Positions 26,801-29,833 of a DNA stretch of 29,833 nucleotides are shown here, piece by piece. The notes beneath the pieces were generated by a model. That model was given only the letters and a program-made list of their open reading frames with translations, did not search any database and was not told where the DNA came from. Made by a program: the position numbers and the translations under genes. The stretch covers positions 1 to 29,833 of the forward strand of contig JAZULV010000048.1 of the NCBI GenBank assembly GCA_045603305.1. The letters are read 5' to 3'. The first letter of the stretch is position 1. Every line of letters starts with the position of its first letter. Origin of the DNA: JAFRXK01 sp045603305. GTDB taxonomy: Bacteria; Bacillota; Clostridia; Lachnospirales; Lachnospiraceae.

Positions 26801-27458
26801 CAGAGTCACAGGATACAATTGTTTTGAGGCTCTTAGACAGCGCTTTGTACAGGAGTTACAGCAGGGAACATGGAATTTCACAGGCTTTGCAAATTACGCT
26901 GATAACTGGGTTACAGAGAACATAGAAGGAATTCCAAATCCGGAATATCCGATGCTTGGTGACAAGGTACACGGTAATATTACAAATCCGAAGCTTTCAT
27001 CAGCTGTAACAAGCGGGACTAATCTTATGAGCGGTGCAAGCATATATAAGACTTCCGGATACATTAGTGCCGGCGAAGCAGCATCAATGCTTATAGATGG
27101 CAACCTGACTACAAAGTGGTGTGCAACAACAGGTAATGTTGTAGATAAGACCTATGCTCTTAATCAGGTACAGCACTGGGTTGCAATTGATTTAGGCTCA
27201 CAGAAGACCTTTAATACATATACTCTGTATAATACTCAGAGTTATGAAGGATATGCCAATGCAACAGAATGGGAGATACTTATATCAAATGATGGTGTGA
27301 ACTGGACATCAGTTGATTATCAGAACGGACAGAATTCTGCTATATCTTCCTATGGTATTGGTTCTAAGACTGCAAGATATGTAATGATGAAGGTATTTAA
27401 CTCAGATAACGGAGTAGGTACAGTAAGACTTTATGAATTGCAGTTGTATAACAGATAA
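23817..27458 (+). CDS. Secreted multidomain metallopeptidase (BSP type) with discoidin domains
   Basis: A 1213-residue exported protein. In order: signal peptide (1-32); a Listeria-Bacteroides (InlB B-type) repeat (33-108, ending ENMTLYAGW); an unassigned domain (110-290, RGVQYRAVTAEYTAGIRF); a Thr/Glu/Pro linker (292-318); a CARDB-like beta domain (324-448); a second linker (452-485); two F5/8-type C (discoidin-like) domains (about 486-641 and 642-782); a basic-secretory-protein type peptidase (790-1055) with HEITH (H873, E874, H877) and downstream GWFTENMANY; and a third discoidin domain (1075-1213). HExxH indicates a zinc protease, probably for host or diet glycoproteins bound by the discoidin modules. 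No LPXTG, SLH or dockerin is visible, so retention at the surface is unproven. AGGAGGAG precedes the ATG. Confidence 0.85.
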   Translation: MKLRRVSRISALVLALVMVLSVVLSGSINAYAAGNVVTFKNGSTVIDSVTVAQGGQVISLSAPVQDGLLFAGWFTKDVGVINDVPAAVNYAYNFSSSVSENMTLYAGWINVGIGRDSDLYLRGVQYRAVTAEYTAGIRFITKIGDNLVNSVLALNSQNSGIRPTSASQKGIGYGTILTYADNLANGSMLVKDEAATSMAKGNVVVPAVNTYTMGSDYRTYTAFVINIPEAYYAQHIAARPYITYADANGVVQTYYYTETSETTHKLCGAYYINYREAVNSAVDNDAIDIVEPTTEAPTQAPTQAPTQAPTEAPTEAPSKYNPVYTGGYDLAVTDIKWNKANPTEGEQVVFTVTVINDGDTAIPAGTIIGYQIQIDGNNANILWSDTYSSGLASGQTVELTCNSGSSGVNYWTTVAGSHSVMAWVDDINRLTAEVDENNNQYTETINVINAATEAPTQAPTEAPTQAPTEAPTEPPVVEPPATEAPKDINLMPYYVDLDVPSCSTIGSGNETARQMFDSNPATKFFTADGFPIRVAWKMSQAVAVETYSITTGADSATYSYRNPYKWQLYGSNDATSWIQLDYVDGGGIGAVNNGVYTYSTDVRGEYQYFLLQVESNGTYYYGLQIADITLYGDVANPSANIGDNVISYYDSIHSSANTVAGFNSEVPANLFDQNTATKMFNVGTGVISWKMDRATTAYSYTLTTANDNATYTGRLPKSWILYGSNNGSSWEQIDAVADGRMSDVNYQPYTYVVDKVGTYRYYKLDIKSLAGDSFQLSEIQLNGAAISPSKYDILLKGDWDLITSDTYVDELIKLFYNSYPRLYARWGTGTEPTTITFMADRTYDGVAYCQGTTVCVSTTYANANPSDIGFFSHEITHSVQQYGNKLVYGDVDGWFTENMANYGGFRYFHWSNPQYVQIYQANDTSLQDWGYQKYGNNKWFFAYMDSRYPTTRDANGNITYGLLDSLNLLIKANNSGTPYKEDPYDTTNELNQCVYRVTGYNCFEALRQRFVQELQQGTWNFTGFANYADNWVTENIEGIPNPEYPMLGDKVHGNITNPKLSSAVTSGTNLMSGASIYKTSGYISAGEAASMLIDGNLTTKWCATTGNVVDKTYALNQVQHWVAIDLGSQKTFNTYTLYNTQSYEGYANATEWEILISNDGVNWTSVDYQNGQNSAISSYGIGSKTARYVMMKVFNSDNGVGTVRLYELQLYNR
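24690..24770 (+). repeat. Tandem 12-bp repeat coding the first TEAPTQAP linker
   Basis: Units such as ccaacccaggcg and ccaaccgaagca repeat about six times and code TEAPTQAPTQAPTQAPTEAP. It is a flexible spacer, and number changes by slippage are plausible. Confidence 0.8.
25169..25260 (+). repeat. Second Thr/Glu/Pro linker repeat
   Basis: The same 12-bp unit type recurs 480 bp downstream (TEAPTQAPTEAPTQAPTEAP then TEPPVVEPPATEAP) between the CARDB-like and first discoidin domains. Shared sequence with the first linker could allow in-frame deletion of the CARDB domain. Confidence 0.75.
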
Positions 27459-27484
27459 ATAAGCTTTATAAAGAATAGATATAT

Positions 27485-27520
27485 AAAAATCCGGTGCAGA
27501 AGATTCTGCATCGGATTTTT
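27485..27520. terminator. Bidirectional terminator between convergent genes
   Basis: tccggtgcagaa pairs with ttctgcatcgga, flanked by aaaaa on the left and ttttt on the right, so it works for both strands: the peptidase gene (plus) and the SulP gene (minus). Confidence 0.9.
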
Positions 27521-27535
27521 GATATGAAAAAGTAT

Positions 27536-29170
27536 TTAGTTAAGCTCTTCGGCGCGTTCTAAAGCTTCATTAATATGTGTATAGAAGTTGTCTTTGCCAA
27601 CTTTATCAACGAAGCCGGCTTTTTCCATAACACGCATTGGCTGTTCATTTACATGGGTGAAGAGGACTGTAATGTTCTTCTTAGAGCATCTCTCATGAAG
27701 CTCAGTAAGAGCATTCATTGCGGTAGAGTCTAAGGCAGTTACACTCTGCATACGGAGAATAAGACATTTTGTAAAGTCTTTTACACTGATTTCTGCGATT
27801 CTGTCAGCAGCACCGAAGAAAAGAGGTCCGTTGATGTCATAAATTCTAACGTGGAGAGGAACTTGGGCAAGCTCCGGGTCTTCCTCCGGATTGTCGGTGT
27901 ATTTCCAGCCTCTGACCGCTGTTTCATCACTCATACGTTTCATAAACAGAAGGCAGGCAAATAACATACCAAATTCAATAGCAACTACAAGGTCAAATAC
28001 AATAGTAAGAATAAATGTAACAACCAGAACGAAGATATCGCTCTTTGGTGCAGTCTTTATAAGGTGAACAAAAGGTCTCCACTGGCACATGTTGTAGGCA
28101 ACAATGAAAAGAATTGCTGCGATAGTAGGCATTGGAATTAATGCAGCGTATGGCATAAGTACCACGAGAACTAATAAAAGGACTACTGCGTGTACCATAC
28201 CGGCAATAGGAGTACGTCCGCCGTTTTTGATATTTGCAGCAGTACGGGCGATAGCTCCTGTAGCAGGGATTCCACCAAATAAAGCAGAACCGATATTACC
28301 CACACCCTGAGCAACAAGCTCCATGTTTGAGCGGTGCTTTGTGTTAGTCATTCCATCGGCAACTACGCAGGATAAAAGTGATTCGATTGCAGCAAGGATA
28401 GCGATAGTAAATGCATCCGGGAGCACTGCACGAGCCAGTTCAAAATTAAATCCCGGCAGGTGGAAAGACGGAAGACTGTTGCTGATAGTATATAAATCAC
28501 CAATAGTATTTACATCCATTTTCAAAAACTTAACCATTACAATTCCTACGATTACTGCTATGAGTGAACCGGGAATCTTTTTGCTGATATATGGCCATAC
28601 AATAAGTATTGCAAGGGATACTGTACCGACAATAACAGCCTGAATATTAAAGGTTCCAAAATATTTAATAGTTGCGTGAATTTTCTCAGTGGTCTCTATA
28701 GGAGTAACACCACTTGCATATGTAATACCGAAGAAGTCCTTTAACTGGCCGATAAATATTGTAACTGCGATACCGGCAGTAAAACCGGTGGTTATAGTAT
28801 AAGGTATGAACTTAATAAGGCTTCCGAAGCGGAAGATTCCCATAAGTACAAGGAAGATACCTGCCATAACTGTAGCAAGGATAAGACCCTCCATACCATT
28901 TTTCATAACTATTCCTGCAACAATTGTTGCAAAGGCAGCGGTTGGTCCCGCAATCTGCACCGTGCTTCCGCCAAGGAAGGAAATAAGAAATCCGGCAATA
29001 ATAGCAGTGTAAATACCTTCTTCTGGGCCTACGCCTGATGCAAGCGCAAGGGCGATTGACAGAGGCAGTGCAATAATAGCAACAATAATTCCTGAAACAA
29101 CATCTTTAATAAACTGTTCCTTTGTGTAGCCCTTCATCGTCGTAAAGAGCATTGGTTTAAGTTTTTCCAT
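27536..29170 (-). CDS. SulP-family anion transporter with STAS domain
   Basis: A 544-residue inner-membrane protein. Residues 20-410 carry about 12-14 helices with SulP hallmarks: GIIVAIIALPLSIALALASG near residue 28, the GGSTVQIAGPTAAFA segment, and LSCVVADGMTNTKHRSN. Residues 430-544 are a cytoplasmic STAS domain (VRIYDINGPLFFGAADRI, then LDSTAMNAL). Family members carry sulfate, bicarbonate or other anions, often with H+ or Na+; the substrate cannot be named from sequence. GAGGT lies before the minus-strand ATG at 29170. An unusually long, structured leader lies upstream (29205-29383). Confidence 0.92.
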   Translation of the reverse strand: MEKLKPMLFTTMKGYTKEQFIKDVVSGIIVAIIALPLSIALALASGVGPEEGIYTAIIAGFLISFLGGSTVQIAGPTAAFATIVAGIVMKNGMEGLILATVMAGIFLVLMGIFRFGSLIKFIPYTITTGFTAGIAVTIFIGQLKDFFGITYASGVTPIETTEKIHATIKYFGTFNIQAVIVGTVSLAILIVWPYISKKIPGSLIAVIVGIVMVKFLKMDVNTIGDLYTISNSLPSFHLPGFNFELARAVLPDAFTIAILAAIESLLSCVVADGMTNTKHRSNMELVAQGVGNIGSALFGGIPATGAIARTAANIKNGGRTPIAGMVHAVVLLLVLVVLMPYAALIPMPTIAAILFIVAYNMCQWRPFVHLIKTAPKSDIFVLVVTFILTIVFDLVVAIEFGMLFACLLFMKRMSDETAVRGWKYTDNPEEDPELAQVPLHVRIYDINGPLFFGAADRIAEISVKDFTKCLILRMQSVTALDSTAMNALTELHERCSKKNITVLFTHVNEQPMRVMEKAGFVDKVGKDNFYTHINEALERAEELN

Positions 29171-29204
29171 AAGATTACCTCAATGTTTTTCTTTTTGTTT
29201 TGTA

Positions 29205-29383
29205 TGATACCTACGGATTGCTACGCACTATGTGCTACCACAATCCTGCAAAATATTCGAAATCTGCCCTATCGGGCTACTTTCTCATATTTTGGCGGGT
29301 TTCAACCGCATACTTTTCTATGCAAGCATGAAAAGTAAGACTTTTTGACCCTGGTATAAAAAAATGTCTGTTTTGACAAAACA
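29205..29383 (-). ncRNA. Hairpin-rich 5' leader of the SulP gene, candidate cis-RNA
   Basis: Four or five stems follow in a row: ggattg/caatcc with inner gcac/gtgc (29215-29246); aaaatat/atatttt enclosing gccc-tatc-gggc (29250-29293); gcgg/ccgc (29295-29309); and tacttttc-t-atgc-aa-gcat-gaaaagta (29311-29337). A minus-strand promoter at 29390-29418 would transcribe them as the SulP leader. I recognise no known riboswitch class. It may instead be a dispersed palindromic repeat. The region 29171-29550 has no other gene. Confidence 0.45.
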
Positions 29384-29389
29384 TTTTTA

Positions 29390-29418
29390 ATATTACTCTT
29401 GTTGATTTGAAAATGCAA
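29390..29418 (-). promoter_or_regulatory. Candidate SulP promoter
   Basis: On the minus strand TTGCAT (plus 29413-29418) and TAATAT (plus 29390-29395) have a 17-bp spacer. The start site would be near 29383. An aaaatgt/acatttt inverted repeat (29361-29387) overlaps the expected start. Confidence 0.5.
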
Positions 29419-29472
29419 GGATTTTTTGGGGTACAATTATTTTGCTATAAACTTTTATTATTTAAACTACTA

Positions 29473-29501
29473 TTGTATTTTGAATTTATTCAAGTTATAA
29501 T
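29473..29501 (+). promoter_or_regulatory. Promoter of the ART-like gene at the window edge
   Basis: TTGTAT (29473-29478) and a perfect TATAAT (29496-29501) are 17 bp apart, about 45 bases ahead of the ATG at 29551. Confidence 0.65.
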
Positions 29502-29550
29502 AAATTTACTAGAAGTATGAAGGCGTTTGTTTGAGGTAATAATATTAAAT

Positions 29551-29833
29551 ATGAAATTAGAAGGTTATCATAATACAGAAGTAACTAATGTTAGTGACAT
29601 TCTTCAACATGGTTTTATTTATAAACATAGTGATACACATTGGTTGGGACAGGGTATATATTTCTTTGCTGATATTGATACTGCTATGGATAATATAGAT
29701 ATGTTAAAACATGATGACGAGATTAAAACCATTGCTGTTGAAATAGAAGTAGATGACTCAAAGTATTTAGACTTAGACATAAAGGGCAATTTGAATTCCT
29801 TTAGAAGGTATTGTCAGGAAAAAATTAAAGAAT
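29551..29833 (+). CDS. Partial ADP-ribosyltransferase-fold protein (runs off the window)
   Basis: An open frame from ATG 29551 reaches the window end without a stop (94 codons). The start is MKLEGYHNTEVTNVSDILQH, then GF, then HWLGQGIYFFAD. A His in a YHxT strand followed about 40 residues later by a GxGIYF strand is the H-Y part of the PARP-like H-Y-[E/Q] fold of ADP-ribosyltransferases; the acidic third residue would lie outside the window. GAGGT at 29533-29537 is 13 bases upstream, a long spacing. The sequence is AT-rich relative to the operons here, hinting at an accessory gene such as a toxin or phage-defence effector. The target is unknown, and the assignment rests on motif spacing. Confidence 0.55.
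   Translation, partial: MKLEGYHNTEVTNVSDILQHGFIYKHSDTHWLGQGIYFFADIDTAMDNIDMLKHDDEIKTIAVEIEVDDSKYLDLDIKGNLNSFRRYCQEKIKE

Noticed and set aside
28104..29012. Three plus-strand frames opposite the SulP gene
   Set aside because: They are antisense shadows of a clear membrane-transporter gene, without binding sites or family signals.

Overview
The window reads as chromosome of a low-GC, strictly anaerobic Firmicute, most likely a gut Lachnospiraceae (Roseburia/Coprococcus/Lachnospira-like). This is inferred from AT-rich intergenic DNA, strong AGGAGG-type ribosome binding sites, HemZ, rubrerythrin and A-type flavoprotein, M56/BlaI regulation, ECF transport, and a large secreted protein with Thr/Pro linkers and discoidin domains. 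No rRNA, tRNA, phage, IS element or CRISPR array was seen.

Layout. 1-370: AT-rich direct repeats ahead of hemZ (371-1828). 1829-3191: a strip of gene relics (a GNAT-like start, a broken AlbA_2/ATPase gene, an amidohydrolase tail). 3262-5839: rubrerythrin, an FprA-type diiron flavoprotein and a small membrane protein; the first two are oxygen/NO defence. 5951-8882 (minus): a BlaI-type repressor and a BlaR1-like M56 protein whose large sensor part is split off by a one-base frameshift; a palindromic operator overlaps the promoter. 9049-10009 (minus): a queuosine-precursor transporter behind a preQ1-I riboswitch with a terminator, divergent from cysK (10140-11066). 11276-14127: an acyltransferase-3/GT-C-like fusion interrupted by a 7-T frameshift. 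14258-17142: a GNAT protein, then larB and larC for the nickel-pincer cofactor (larA and larE are not here).

17180-23625 is the centrepiece. A promoter and a cobalamin riboswitch with a terminator precede six closely spaced genes: a 67-residue HNH-repeat protein, two exported membrane-anchored proteins, and a complete ECF transporter (T, fused A-A', S). The second exported protein combines a prenyltransferase-like alpha/alpha barrel with a C-terminal DUF4430-like domain. That is the two-domain plan of animal intrinsic factor and transcobalamin, here tethered by two membrane helices. I infer a surface corrinoid-capture system that feeds an ECF importer under B12 control.

23817-27458 encodes a secreted multidomain metallopeptidase with a BSP-type HEITH site, three discoidin-like modules and a CARDB domain. 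It converges on a SulP/STAS anion transporter (27536-29170, minus), which has a long, hairpin-rich 5' leader. The window ends inside a gene that looks like an ADP-ribosyltransferase-fold protein (29551 onward), probably the start of an accessory region.
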